DNA from: Hyphomicrobiales bacterium
GTDB lineage: Bacteria; Pseudomonadota; Alphaproteobacteria; Rhizobiales; Xanthobacteraceae
Assembly: GCA_017305715.1 (NCBI GenBank)
Contig: JAFKKG010000012.1
Span: 275,528-339,527 of the forward strand
Direction: 5' to 3'
Length of the DNA: 64,000 nt
Of the stretch, positions 1 through 8,386 are shown in pieces (within the stretch, counting starts at the first letter, position 1; each line of letters opens with the position of its first letter). The position numbers and the translations under genes are program-made. The notes beneath the pieces are model-generated. The model was not told where the DNA came from. It saw only the letters and a program-made list of their open reading frames with translations, and did not search any database.

Positions 1-52
1 TCGAGACATTGATCACGAGTGTTTACCGACGCTATTAGCACAGTGAGGACGG

Positions 53-205
53 ATGACCATCCAGATGGAAGACGAATGGTTGTGCGGCTTGCGCGACTGG
101 GCAGGCAAGAACGGCAATGTTCGCGAGTTGTAGTTATTCGGCAGTCGAGCCGATGGCACTGCGACGCAGGACAGCGATGTCGATCTCACCGAACGCAAAA
201 AGTGG
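53..205 (+). pseudogene. Nucleotidyltransferase (MNT/pol-beta superfamily) remnant with in-frame stop
   Basis: Read from the ATG at 53, preceded by GTGAGGACGG as a plausible ribosome site, the frame gives a peptide containing RDWAGKNGNVREL, then a TAG at 131-133, then LFGSRADGTATQDSDVDL. The GSRA-x-G-x5-SDVDL pattern is the nucleotide- and metal-binding signature of small DNA-polymerase-beta-like nucleotidyltransferases, which usually read EL-W-LFGSR. A single TGG-to-TAG change would explain the stop. Homology is lost after about position 200, where the rnpB terminator begins, so the C-terminal half is missing. This is a decayed gene; whether it was once a MNT/HEPN toxin-antitoxin partner cannot be seen. 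Confidence 0.65.
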
Positions 206-216
206 CGAAAACCTGC

Positions 217-258
217 ACAAAAATGGCGAGGGGTCCGGCGCGTTACGCCGAACCCCTC
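217..258 (-). terminator. Rho-independent terminator of rnpB
   Basis: On the minus strand, just after the rnpB 3' end, a 13-bp stem (plus-strand arms 228-240 and 246-258, one G-U pair) with a 5-nt loop is followed by GCCATTTTT. It lies immediately downstream of the RNA. Confidence 0.75.
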
Positions 259-265
259 ATTCACA

Positions 266-696
266 GATATCAGCCAGCCTGTAAGCCGGGTTCTGTAGGG
301 CACCGCCACTTGCGCGGACGGTACGTGACGGCCATTCCTCTGGGACCATGTTCGCACATGGCCTCGAGCAACCTACCCGGACGGCGAGCCTGACATCGCC
401 CTGCGGTGTTATCGCCTTGCGACGAACTTACCGCGTTGCCGTCCCTATTCGGTTTTGCTCCCGGTGTGGTTTGCCATGCCGGCTCCGTTGCCGGACCCGC
501 GGTGCGCTCTTACCGCACCTTTTCACCCTTGCTGCCCCCTCCCTTTCGGGTGGAGGAGCGGTTCGTTCTCTGTGGCACTTTCCCTGGGGTCGCCCCCGCC
601 GGACGTTATCCGGCACCGTATGTCGATGGAGCCCGGACTTTCCTCTCCCGCAGCCTTTCGGCCCTAGCGGGAGCGGCCGTCCGGCCGACTGACGCC
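266..696 (-). ncRNA. rnpB: RNase P RNA, bacterial type A
   Basis: RNase P RNA is the catalytic subunit that trims tRNA 5' leaders. On the minus strand the conserved blocks appear in order: GAGGAAAGTCCGGGCTCC near the 5' end (about 628-655), AAGGGTGAAAAGGTGCGGTAAGAG with the cruciform region (about 505-535), a CCGGGTAGG block (about 374-382), and AGAACCCGGCTTA at the 3' end (282-294). The P1 helix pairs TCAGTCGGCC (683-692) with GGCTGGCTGA (270-279), using only Watson-Crick and G-U pairs, which fixes both ends within a few bases. No protein gene overlaps it credibly. Confidence 0.95.
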
Positions 697-831
697 TTAC
701 GCATGGAGGCTGGGGGGCGTGGCGTCAAGTCACTAAACCTGCGCAAAATAAACTATCCTGAAGATGTCGTTTCGCGGCCGGCCCGTTCGACCGGGTGTCG
801 GCGATCCAGCCGATCAAGAGGGAGTAACGCG

Positions 832-1182
832 ATGCAATATCTGTTGTTGATCTATCGGAACGATGCCGAATACGCCAAAATGGATGCCGCCGAACGGAAG
901 CAGGTGAGCGCCGAATATGGCGCGTTCACGCAGGCCATCGTGCAGAGCGGCCATTTCAAGGCCGGCGACGGCTTGCAACCGACGAGCACGGCAACCACGG
1001 TGCGGGTCCGCGACGGCAAGATGCTGACCACGGACGGTCCGTTCGCGGAGACGCGCGAGCAACTCGCAGGCTATTATCTGGTCGAGGCCAAGGATCTCGA
1101 CACCGCGCTTTCGATCGCCGCGCGAATTCCGGGCGCCAAGACCGGCTCGATCGAGGTGCGGCCGGTCATGATTTATGACTGA
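832..1182 (+). CDS. YCII-related (DGPF domain) protein
   Basis: A 116-residue protein of the YCII/DGPF family, starting MQYLLLIYRND, with the family signature DGPF at about residues 68-71 (context TTDGPFAETREQLAGYY) and the expected GDGLQPTSTATTVR stretch before it. The ATG at 832 follows AAGAGGGAGTAACGCG, a good ribosome site. It lies 76 bp upstream of an ECF42-type sigma factor; DGPF genes beside this sigma group are a known conserved pairing, and DGPF genes are thought to be the sigma factor's targets or partners. The biochemical function of the family is not established. The family assignment is firm, the role is not. Confidence 0.88.
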   Translation: MQYLLLIYRNDAEYAKMDAAERKQVSAEYGAFTQAIVQSGHFKAGDGLQPTSTATTVRVRDGKMLTTDGPFAETREQLAGYYLVEAKDLDTALSIAARIPGAKTGSIEVRPVMIYD

Positions 1183-1192
1183 CGGCGAAGCC

Positions 1193-1243
1193 GTCATTCC
1201 CCGATGCGCAATTGCGCATCTGAGGGCGCGAAGCGAACCGGAT
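1193..1243. repeat. Short palindromic intergenic repeat
   Basis: The gap between the DGPF and sigma genes contains GTCATTCCCCGATGCGCAAT and TTGCGCATCTGAGG, with GATGCGCAATTGCGCATC forming a perfect palindrome. The same GATG-x-CATCTGAGG-CCGGAT layout recurs at 49250-49303. It belongs to the dispersed repeat family seen five times in this window. Confidence 0.55.
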
Positions 1244-1258
1244 AGGTAGCGCAGCCTT

Positions 1259-2503
1259 ATGACCCCTACCGAGGTCGAAAAAATATTCCGCGACGAGGCG
1301 GGCAGGGCGCTGGCAACCCTGATCCGCCTCGTCGGCGATTTCGATCTCGCCGAGGATGCGTTGCAGGATGCCTTCGCCGTGGCGCTGGAGCGCTGGTCCA
1401 GCGCGGACATGCCGTCCAATCCGCGCGCCTGGCTGGTCAATGTCGGGCGCAACAAGGCGATCGATCGCATTCGCCGCAGCATCACGCTTCGCGGCAAGCA
1501 GCAGGAACTGACGCGCGAAATCCTGCTGAATGCGTCGGCGCCTGACGAAGCTGCGGACCATGTGCTCGACGACGACATGTTGCGGCTGATCTTCATTTGC
1601 TGCCACCCGTCGTTTGCCGCGGAAGTGCAGGTGACGCTGACGCTGCGTACGGTGTGCGGACTCTCGACGGCGCAGGTGGCGCGGGCGTTTCTCGCCAGCG
1701 AAGACGCGATGGCGCAGCGGCTGGTGCGCGCCAAACAGAAAATCCGCCTCGCCGGCATCGCCTATGAAGTGCCGGAACGCGAAGCGCTGGAGCCGCGGCT
1801 GCGCGGCGTGCTCGCGGTGATCTATCTGGTCTTCACCGAAGGCTATGCCGCTACCTCGGGCGAGGACCTGATGCGGCCGGATCTGGCGCGCGAAGCGATC
1901 CGGCTGGCGCGGTTGCTGGATGGGCTGATGCCCGGCCGCGGCGAGATCAAGGGATTGCTAGCCCTGATGCTGCTGCACGATTCCCGCCGTGCCGGGCGCC
2001 AGACCGCCGGCGGCGACATCGTGCTCCTGGAAGAGCAGGACCGTTCGCTGTGGGATCAGGTCCAGATCGCGGAAGGATTGAAGCTGGTGGAAGAGGCGTT
2101 GCGGTTGCCGGGGCGACCGCAATCCTATGCCGTGCAGGCGGCCATCGCAGCGCTGCATGCGCGCGCGCCGAATTATGCGGACACCGACTGGCGGCAGATC
2201 GCCGGGCTTTATGAGGTGCTGCTGCGGATCAGCCCGTCGCCGGTGATCGAACTCAATCATGCCGCCGCGCTGTCGATGGTCGACGGGCCGGCGCGGGCGC
2301 TCGACCTGATCGATGCGCTGGAGGCGCGGGGCGGGCTGAAGGGATATGAATTGCTGCCGGCCGTCCGCGCCGATTTGCTGCGCCGGCTTGGGCGGCGCGA
2401 CGCCGCGCGTGCGGCCTATCTGGCGGCCGCGGCCGCCACCCAATTAGAGCCGTTGCGGCGGCTCTATGCGCGGAGGATCGCGGAACTGGGCCAGGGCTGC
2501 TAA
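1259..2503 (+). CDS. ECF42-type RNA polymerase sigma factor with C-terminal TPR-like extension
   Basis: A 414-residue sigma-70 family factor, about twice the size of an ordinary ECF factor. Residues ~10-85 form sigma region 2 ([18 protein letters not shown], then [20 protein letters not shown]); residues ~115-165 form region 4 ([20 protein letters not shown], then [11 protein letters not shown]). The remaining ~240 residues are the helical, TPR-like extension typical of ECF42, including VFTEGYAAT and [18 protein letters not shown]. Known members lack a classical membrane anti-sigma factor and sit beside DGPF genes, as here (832-1182). The extension is thought to be needed for activity. The inducing signal is unknown. 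Confidence 0.9.
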   Translation: MTPTEVEKIFRDEAGRALATLIRLVGDFDLAEDALQDAFAVALERWSSADMPSNPRAWLVNVGRNKAIDRIRRSITLRGKQQELTREILLNASAPDEAADHVLDDDMLRLIFICCHPSFAAEVQVTLTLRTVCGLSTAQVARAFLASEDAMAQRLVRAKQKIRLAGIAYEVPEREALEPRLRGVLAVIYLVFTEGYAATSGEDLMRPDLAREAIRLARLLDGLMPGRGEIKGLLALMLLHDSRRAGRQTAGGDIVLLEEQDRSLWDQVQIAEGLKLVEEALRLPGRPQSYAVQAAIAALHARAPNYADTDWRQIAGLYEVLLRISPSPVIELNHAAALSMVDGPARALDLIDALEARGGLKGYELLPAVRADLLRRLGRRDAARAAYLAAAAATQLEPLRRLYARRIAELGQGC

Positions 2504-2539
2504 CTCCCGCGAAGGCGGGCCGACATCGATGCACCAGCG

Positions 2540-3661
2540 TCACGCGATTGCGATCGCCGCCTCCAGATTCTGGTGAAAGTGACGGATCGCGCCTTCGAAC
2601 AGGCCGAATGTGAATACGTGGTTGGCTTTGCTCGCCAGGCCGCGTTGCGCGGCGCAAGCCATGTCACGGTCTTCCGCGGCGCCAGCGGTGACAAAATCCC
2701 TGCCTTGCGAGATGGCAGCTCGGCCCTCGCGGTCTTCCGTAAGGTTTGACAGCGTGTAGGTGACGAGGCGGGTGCGGTCGACGGCGAGCGGCTCCAGAAC
2801 CGTCATGATCGTGTTGGTCGGAAAGGTCGCGATCATCACGTTCGGGAAAATGTGATAAACCTGCGTCAGCATGCCGGCGGTTCTTCGCTCGGCCGGCGCA
2901 ACGCTGCGAAGTTTCTCGATCCGCCGATACGGGAAACTGATGCGGCTGTTTCTACCGAATGCCTCGATGACATTGATGTTGTCGTACTGCAGCGGATAGA
3001 ACGTGTCCTGATGGGTTGAGCGGATATGATACCCCTCAAGGAATCCTTCAGCGACGATTTTCCAGTTGGCGGCGAACTCCTGTTCGACGGTCGTGAAGAG
3101 ACGCCATCCCGATCCGAACAGGTCCGGCATCGAAGCGATATCGGCGTCCGGCGCTTCCGGCCCATCCTGGGTCACGAAGATCATTCCATGCTTCTCGACC
3201 GTGGCGACCGGAATGAGGCCGTACGAGTTCTTGTCGATGCCGGGGAAGCCGTGCTCGTCGGGAATTCCGCGCAGTCTGCCGTCGAGGCCATAGGTCCACG
3301 CATGATAGCGGCAGGTCAGGGCTTTCTTGCAGCCTGAGCCCTCGACGAGTTGTACGCCGCGGTGGCGGCAGGCATTCCTGAATGCCCGAACGGTCCCATC
3401 GCTGTCGCGCATCGCCACGATGGGAACGAGTGCCGCGTCACGCGCCAGATAAGAGCCGGCATCCGGCAGTGCAGCGGACGGACAGAACGGTGTTGGAGTC
3501 CTGCGGAGCACCCGATTGATTTCCGCCGAGAAGCGCGCCTGCGAAACGTAGTGATCGACGGGCTCGTGCCAGACGCCGCTGCTGAGATCGGTCGACTTGT
3601 GGTCGATGTGATTCAGTATTCGTTCGACGATCGTGCGATCATCCGCCAACGTCGCGCTCAT
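2540..3661 (-). CDS. Rieske [2Fe-2S] aromatic-ring-hydroxylating oxygenase, alpha subunit
   Basis: A 373-residue mononuclear-iron Rieske oxygenase. The Rieske cluster ligands are visible as CRH (C98, H100) and CRYH (C117, H120). The catalytic domain carries EGFLEGYHIRSTH (H212, H217), the histidine pair of the non-haem iron, after the bridging NWKIVAEGFLEGYH motif typical of SRPBCC alpha subunits. The start at 3661 is chosen because MSATLADDRT is preceded by GGAGAATCGTC. It follows the crotonase gene by 31 bp on the same strand, so the two are probably co-transcribed. No beta subunit, ferredoxin or reductase gene is adjacent, so electrons must come from elsewhere. The substrate cannot be read from the sequence. 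Confidence 0.88.
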   Translation of the reverse strand: MSATLADDRTIVERILNHIDHKSTDLSSGVWHEPVDHYVSQARFSAEINRVLRRTPTPFCPSAALPDAGSYLARDAALVPIVAMRDSDGTVRAFRNACRHRGVQLVEGSGCKKALTCRYHAWTYGLDGRLRGIPDEHGFPGIDKNSYGLIPVATVEKHGMIFVTQDGPEAPDADIASMPDLFGSGWRLFTTVEQEFAANWKIVAEGFLEGYHIRSTHQDTFYPLQYDNINVIEAFGRNSRISFPYRRIEKLRSVAPAERRTAGMLTQVYHIFPNVMIATFPTNTIMTVLEPLAVDRTRLVTYTLSNLTEDREGRAAISQGRDFVTAGAAEDRDMACAAQRGLASKANHVFTFGLFEGAIRHFHQNLEAAIAIA

Positions 3662-3692
3662 GACGATTCTCCGTCTGTCTGCCTCGGCGATC

Positions 3693-4481
3693 CTAGGTGG
3701 CCGCGGCGCCATGCCGTCCGATGCCGGCGGCGAACCGGCGGGCACCGTGCTCGGTCTCCCCGGTTGCGACCGTCGCGAGACCGAGCCTGAATTCGTTGAG
3801 GGTAGCCTGCTCCCAGCCGAGTTCCCACTGCTCGATGGCGGATAGCCGGTCGCTGCGAAGCGCGGCCTGCGGAAGCAGCGCCAATTGCGCTGCGAGCGCG
3901 CGTGCGTCTGACAGTGCGGAGCCAGGCTCGCTCACCCGGTTGGCCAGACCGATTCTCTCGGCTTCCTCGCCGGAAACACCGCGGCCGGTCAGGATGAGAT
4001 CCATGGCGCGGCTGTGGCCGATCAGCCTCGGCAGCCGTACCGTGCCGAGGTCCATCAGCGGTACGCCGAAGCGACGGCAATAGACGCCGAACGTGGCGTC
4101 GCGGGCGGCCACGCGCAGGTCGCACCACAGCGCGAGTTCAAGGCCGCCGGCCACCGCGTGACCTTCGACCGCGGCGATCACCGGCTTGCCGAGCTTGAAC
4201 CGGCTCGGTCCCATCGGCGCGTCGCCGCGTTCGATGCGATGTCCCCGGCGTCCCGCCGCCGTTTCCTTGAGGTCAAACCCCGCGCAGAAGGTACCCTCGG
4301 CGCCGGTGAGAATGGCGACAGCCAGCGCGGCATCCGCGTCGAAGCTGCGAAAGGCCTGGGCCAGCGCCCGTGCGGTCGCCGGATTGACGGCATTGCGCGC
4401 AGCAGGCCGGTTGATGGTAACGATGGCGATCGGGCCATCGGTTTCATAGCGGACAAGGTCAGGTTGGTCAGGTTCGGTCAT
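3693..4481 (-). CDS. Enoyl-CoA hydratase/isomerase (crotonase) family protein
   Basis: A 262-residue crotonase-fold protein (GPIAIVTINRPAARNAVN at the N-terminus; oxyanion-hole segments FCAGFDLKE and HAVAGGLELALWCDLRVA). The first catalytic acid position, the Glu in GGLELALWCD, is kept. The second, normally in a QPEI-x-LG context, is replaced by GVYCRRFGVPLMDLG, so classical two-glutamate hydration is doubtful and an isomerase- or hydrolase-like reaction is possible. ATG at 4481 (MTEPDQPDLVRYET) sets the family-normal length. It is the first gene of a minus-strand pair with the Rieske oxygenase and is divergent from the LysR gene at 4607. Confidence 0.86.
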   Translation of the reverse strand: MTEPDQPDLVRYETDGPIAIVTINRPAARNAVNPATARALAQAFRSFDADAALAVAILTGAEGTFCAGFDLKETAAGRRGHRIERGDAPMGPSRFKLGKPVIAAVEGHAVAGGLELALWCDLRVAARDATFGVYCRRFGVPLMDLGTVRLPRLIGHSRAMDLILTGRGVSGEEAERIGLANRVSEPGSALSDARALAAQLALLPQAALRSDRLSAIEQWELGWEQATLNEFRLGLATVATGETEHGARRFAAGIGRHGAAAT

Positions 4482-4530
4482 GTCGGGATGGTCTCGCGCC
4501 AACCGCCACGGCGCAAGAGAAACCGCGGCC

Positions 4531-4559
4531 ATTACGGATGAGCTGAATTCATCCGTAAT
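4531..4559. promoter_or_regulatory. Palindromic LysR-type operator in divergent promoter
   Basis: Perfect 11-bp inverted repeat, ATTACGGATGA (4531-4541) and TCATCCGTAAT (4549-4559), with a 7-bp centre. It contains T-N11-A spacing and lies midway between the divergent crotonase (start 4481) and LysR (start 4607) genes. This is the expected position for the recognition site of the adjacent regulator. Binding is inferred. Confidence 0.6.
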
Positions 4560-4606
4560 CCAGATTCGGGGCGACAGGCGCAGCTTCGCTGCTGTAAAAC
4601 CGCCCG

Positions 4607-5584
4607 ATGAAACGCCCGCGTCAGCCCGGCAGATCCGCATCGGCAACGTCGCCCCGGCGCCTGTTGCAGGCGGTTGAGCCTGTCATCGCCGCTGCGACCC
4701 TCAAGCCCTCCCAGCTTCTGGCGCTGCAGGCGTTCGAGGTCGCGGTTCGGCTAGGAAGCTTCAAGGCTTCGGCGCAATCGCTCAATCTAAGTCCATCGGC
4801 TGTCAGCCACCGCATCCGCAAACTCGAGCAGGCGCTTGGCGTAGTGCTGTTTGCGCGCACGCATCGCGCGATCGAGCCGACTGCGGAGGGAAAGGCACTG
4901 GCGGCCGCAACCGGCCGGGCCTTTTCCGAACTCGCGCGGGTGGGATCGCCGGCCTTGGGCAGACCGGGCCGTCAAAGGCTCAGGCTCAAGGTGCTTCCGA
5001 TGTTCGGATCGGCGTGGCTCATTCCGCGGCTCGCCGGCTTCATGACGAAGCATCCGGACGTCGACCTTGCGATTGAAAGCTCCAGCCGCAATGTCGACTT
5101 CGACACCGAGGCGTTCGACGCCGGAATCAGTGTCGGAGACGGAAACTTTCAAGGCCTGACCGCTCACCACCTCGCCGAAATCAGAACCACGCCTGTTGCC
5201 GCGCCGGCGTTCGCGCGTCGTCTGAAGTTGCGTGAACCACGAGACCTCCGTCGCGCCGCGCTGATTCATGTGACGACGTTTCCGGCCGCCTGGCCGCTAT
5301 GGCTGAAGCATGCCGGCGTTCCCGAGCTCAAGCCGGTCAGGACGATCTCCGTCGATAGTTTTGTCGCGGCAATACAGGCAGCCGAGCAGGGGATCGGGGT
5401 TGCGCTCGGGCTGGAGCCGTTCATCATCGAGCGCGAACGTCTTGGTGCGATTTGCCGGCCGTTGCCCTTCGCGCATCCGACAGGGAGCTATTGGCTCGTC
5501 CATCCGCCGGGGGCGCAGCGCAATCGTGCGCTTCAGGTGTTCAAGCGCTGGCTGCTCAACGAACTGCCGGAGCAACGCGCTTGA
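4607..5584 (+). CDS. LysR-family transcriptional regulator (GcvA-like)
   Basis: A 325-residue regulator. The winged helix-turn-helix occupies about residues 35-95 (LLALQAFEVAVRLGSFKASA, then LSPSAVSHRIRKLEQALG and LFARTHRAIEPTAEGKAL). The effector-binding domain follows at about 115-320, with GcvA-type features such as WLIPRLAGF, FDAGISVGDG and ISVDSFVAAIQAAEQGIGVA. The N-terminus is about 30 residues longer than usual, so a start after 4607 is possible. It is divergent from the crotonase/Rieske operon and is its likely regulator through the palindrome at 4531-4559. Confidence 0.9.
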   Translation: MKRPRQPGRSASATSPRRLLQAVEPVIAAATLKPSQLLALQAFEVAVRLGSFKASAQSLNLSPSAVSHRIRKLEQALGVVLFARTHRAIEPTAEGKALAAATGRAFSELARVGSPALGRPGRQRLRLKVLPMFGSAWLIPRLAGFMTKHPDVDLAIESSSRNVDFDTEAFDAGISVGDGNFQGLTAHHLAEIRTTPVAAPAFARRLKLREPRDLRRAALIHVTTFPAAWPLWLKHAGVPELKPVRTISVDSFVAAIQAAEQGIGVALGLEPFIIERERLGAICRPLPFAHPTGSYWLVHPPGAQRNRALQVFKRWLLNELPEQRA

Positions 5585-5612
5585 TCGATGCGTTCCCGAT
5601 ATCCAGCGGCTG

Positions 5613-6392
5613 CTATCTCGCCGCCGGCGTCGCGTCGGCCGGCAGGCTCGCCAGCAGGGCGTGCAGCGTGCTCATGGTCGAATGATCGGCGACGCCGTCG
5701 ACGCGGGCCGGGCGGAAGTGGCGCTGGAAGGCGGTCACCACTTCCATGGTCGGGCCGTCGAACTTGCCGTGGGTCGGCACGCTGTAGCCGTAGCGGGAAA
5801 GCGCCGTCTGCAGGCCGGCGACGTCGTCACCGATGCTGCCGAGCTTCAGCGCTTCGCTGCGCACGATCGGCGCCGGCTGCACCCAATGGCCGACGCCGGA
5901 ATTGGCCAGCGAATGCCACGGGAATTTCTCGCCGGGATCCTTCTTGCGCCCCGGTGCCACGTCGGAATGCGCGAGTACGCGATGGGGGGCTACGTTGCGG
6001 CGGAGCATGATGCCGCGGCACAATGCGATCACGGCGGCGATCTGGCGCAGCGGGAACTCCGGATAGCCCCAATCGTGGCCACGATTGATGATCTCAACGC
6101 CGATCGAGCACGAATTGATGTCCTCTTCGCCGGCCCAGAACGACACGCCGGCATGCCAGGCGCGCTTGCTCTCGGGCACGCATTGCACGATGCGGCCGTC
6201 TTCCAGCACGATGTAGTGGGCCGATACGTCGGTTCCCGCGGTGCAGAGCTGGGCGATCGCGCCCTCCACATCCGGCATGCCGGTGTAGTGCAGCAGGATC
6301 ATGTCGGGCAAACGGCCCTTGTTGCGCTCGCCGAAATTCGCCGACGGGATCACGTCGGAAGCGATCGAGGAGTCCGGGGTAAAGGTCTGCAT
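5613..6392 (-). CDS. N-acetylmuramoyl-L-alanine amidase (amidase_2) with peptidoglycan-binding domain
   Basis: A 259-residue zinc amidase of the AmpD/AmiD type, which splits the bond between N-acetylmuramic acid and the stem peptide. Zinc ligands are H35 (MILLHYTG), H142 (VLAHSDVAPGRKKDPG) and D152 in the same stretch; E100 (SIGVEI) is the probable catalytic acid. A peptidoglycan_binding_1-like repeat follows at ~185-250 (LQTALSRYGY, FDGPTMEVVTAFQRHFRP). No signal peptide is evident with the start at 6392 (MQTFTPDSS); an earlier ATG at 6476 adds 28 residues without a better ribosome site. It converges with the LysR gene (28-bp gap) and lies directly upstream of the dcw cluster, on the opposite strand. 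Confidence 0.88.
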   Translation of the reverse strand: MQTFTPDSSIASDVIPSANFGERNKGRLPDMILLHYTGMPDVEGAIAQLCTAGTDVSAHYIVLEDGRIVQCVPESKRAWHAGVSFWAGEEDINSCSIGVEIINRGHDWGYPEFPLRQIAAVIALCRGIMLRRNVAPHRVLAHSDVAPGRKKDPGEKFPWHSLANSGVGHWVQPAPIVRSEALKLGSIGDDVAGLQTALSRYGYSVPTHGKFDGPTMEVVTAFQRHFRPARVDGVADHSTMSTLHALLASLPADATPAAR

Positions 6393-6995
6393 GTCCGCGT
6401 TGGCCCTGGGAACAGGAAGGGCGCGTTGACGCTTCGAATCAATACGAGCTGACGTGAACGAACCAGCAGCCATCATATAAGCTCAAACCGCGGAGGAGAA
6501 CGACTAACGCAAATTTTAGATAACAACGATCTTTACTATTCCTTTACCATGTCGTCCGCGCAATCCGGTAACCATGTCCGGTTTCGCATTTTGCCGGAGT
6601 GTGTGCGCCGGGCATCACCGCTTTGCAGCGAGCCGGGGCATCACGGCTGCGCAGCGAGCCGGGGCATCAATTGCTTCGCCAAGTGACGACAAAGCGCGCT
6701 AAAGCCGCATCAGATCATCAACGTTTTCTTAACGCTAAGTGCCGTTACTAAGTGATGAAAAGCCGAACCGGATTTGGGGGCGGCCGAGGCCCTCTTTCGC
6801 GTTCGAAATGCCATGGCAGCCCAGCAAATTCCGTCCGGAAAACAGCGGCTGCCGGCGCAGGCGGGGAGCGGCAGTCGCACCTCGCAGCGGTTTCTTGGCC
6901 GGAAAAGTCCGGCGAAGCGCAGAGATTTGAGGCGCAATGGGCCCGTTGGCGTCCAGTTTGTTTATCGTAGGTCGGGATACGCTGCAGGCCGGCGC
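6393..6995. other. Intergenic region upstream of the dcw cluster
   Basis: About 600 bp separate the amidase and rsmH starts. It must hold the divergent promoters, but no clear -35/-10 pair stands out. It contains an AT-rich stretch (about 6500-6560), the 26-bp tandem repeat at 6609-6669 and no mraZ gene. Open frames extending rsmH upstream into it lack family similarity. Confidence 0.6.
6609..6669. repeat. 26-bp tandem repeat, 2.3 copies
   Basis: Units 6609-6634 and 6635-6660 share GGGCATCAC and GCAGCGAGCC at matching positions, and a third partial copy begins GGGGCATCA at 6661. Only about four positions differ between the two full units. Confidence 0.7.
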
Positions 6996-7991
6996 ATGAC
7001 CCCGGCTGCGCCGCGTCATATCCCGGTTCTCGGCCGCGAGGCGGTCGAGATGCTCAACCCCCGCGACGGCGGCATCTATGTCGACGCCACGTTCGGGGCC
7101 GGCGGCTATAGCCGCATGATCCTCAAGACCGATGGAACCCGCGTCATCGGCATCGATCGCGACCGGTCGGCGATTTCAGGCGGCTTCGATCTGGTCGACC
7201 AGGCCGACGGCCGGCTGATCCTGGTCGAGGACCGCTTCTCCAACCTCGCCGAGGTCTGCGCCGCACAGGGTGTTGGAACCGTCGACGGCGTCGTGATGGA
7301 TGTCGGCGTCTCCTCGATGCAACTCGATCAAGCCGAGCGCGGCTTTTCGTTCCGGCTTGGCGGCCCGCTCGACATGCGGATGGGCCATGACGGCCCGACC
7401 GCGGCCGACGTGGTCGCGAAAGCCTCCGAGGCGGACCTCGCCAACATCATCTACATCTTCGGCGAAGAGCGCCACTCCCGCGCCGTCGCGCGCGCCATCG
7501 TCGCTGCGCGCAAGGAAGCGCCGATCACGACCACGCAAGGCCTGGCCGATATCGTCGGCCGGGTGGTTCGCTCCAAACCGAACGAGATTCATCCGGCGAC
7601 GCGGACGTTCCAGGGCCTGCGGATCTTCGTCAACGCGGAACTCGACGAATTGCATCTGGCGCTGTCGGCGGCCGAACGCGTGCTGAAGCCGGGCGGCCGG
7701 CTCGCGGTGGTCTCGTTCCATTCGCTGGAAGACCGCATCGTCAAGAATTTCCTGATCGAGCGCGGCAAGGCGGCAGGTGGCTCGCGGCATCTTCCCGAAA
7801 TCGCGCAGGCGGTGCCAAGCTTCCAGATCCTGACCAAGCGTCCCGTGACGCCCGGCGAAGCAGAGGTCTCGGCCAATCCGCGCGCGCGCTCGGCAAAACT
7901 GCGCGCCGCCGAACGCACGGCCGCGCCCGCGCATGCGGCGGGTGCGCTGCCGGCCTGGCCAACCATCGACAGCGTCATGAGGGGAGGCTGA
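6996..7991 (+). CDS. rsmH: 16S rRNA (cytosine-1402-N4)-methyltransferase RsmH (MraW)
   Basis: A 331-residue SAM-dependent methyltransferase that modifies C1402 of 16S rRNA in the ribosomal P site; it is the usual first or second gene of the dcw cluster. The start at 6996 ([20 protein letters not shown]) puts the conserved N-terminus at the right place. The SAM-binding motif [10 protein letters not shown] is at residues 30-39, followed by [25 protein letters not shown] and [11 protein letters not shown], all standard RsmH blocks; [13 protein letters not shown] is near the C-terminus. The ftsL start lies 2 bp after its stop, indicating an operon. Confidence 0.95.
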   Translation: MTPAAPRHIPVLGREAVEMLNPRDGGIYVDATFGAGGYSRMILKTDGTRVIGIDRDRSAISGGFDLVDQADGRLILVEDRFSNLAEVCAAQGVGTVDGVVMDVGVSSMQLDQAERGFSFRLGGPLDMRMGHDGPTAADVVAKASEADLANIIYIFGEERHSRAVARAIVAARKEAPITTTQGLADIVGRVVRSKPNEIHPATRTFQGLRIFVNAELDELHLALSAAERVLKPGGRLAVVSFHSLEDRIVKNFLIERGKAAGGSRHLPEIAQAVPSFQILTKRPVTPGEAEVSANPRARSAKLRAAERTAAPAHAAGALPAWPTIDSVMRGG

Positions 7992-7993
7992 TC

Positions 7994-8386
7994 ATGCGGA
8001 TCATCCACCTCCTCGTGATCGGCATGCTGGTGTTCGCCGCCTCTTATGTCTACCGGATCAAGATGGAATCGACCTCGCGCACCGAACGCGTGCTGCGGCT
8101 CAATGCCGAAATCCGCGAACAGCGCGACGCCATCGCCAGCCTGCGGGCCGAATGGGCCAAGCTCGATGCGCCGCAGCGGCTGCAGGGCCTCGCCGACCGG
8201 CATTTGCCGCTGAAGCCGCTGGTCGCGATCCAATATGACCAGTTGAAGAACCTGCCCGAGCGCCCGCCGCGCCTGGTCAGGCCGGGCGAACCCGACCCGA
8301 TCGGCGCGATGATCAACACCATCGAGGCGGCGACCGACGCCCAGTCGGTGACGGGTTCGATACCTGCGTCTGGAGATCAGCAATGA
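7994..8386 (+). CDS. ftsL: Cell division protein FtsL
   Basis: A 130-residue bitopic membrane protein. Residues ~4-21 (HLLVIGMLVFAASYVYRIK) form the single transmembrane segment; residues ~25-60 form a charged helix suited to a coiled coil (RVLRLNAEIREQRDAIASLR), and LDAPQRLQGLADRHL matches the FtsL family end. A Pro-rich tail of ~60 residues follows, as in related Rhizobiales. FtsL pairs with FtsB-like and FtsQ proteins to activate septal synthesis by FtsI/FtsW. It lies between rsmH and ftsI and overlaps ftsI by 4 bp (ATGA). Confidence 0.9.
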   Translation: MRIIHLLVIGMLVFAASYVYRIKMESTSRTERVLRLNAEIREQRDAIASLRAEWAKLDAPQRLQGLADRHLPLKPLVAIQYDQLKNLPERPPRLVRPGEPDPIGAMINTIEAATDAQSVTGSIPASGDQQ

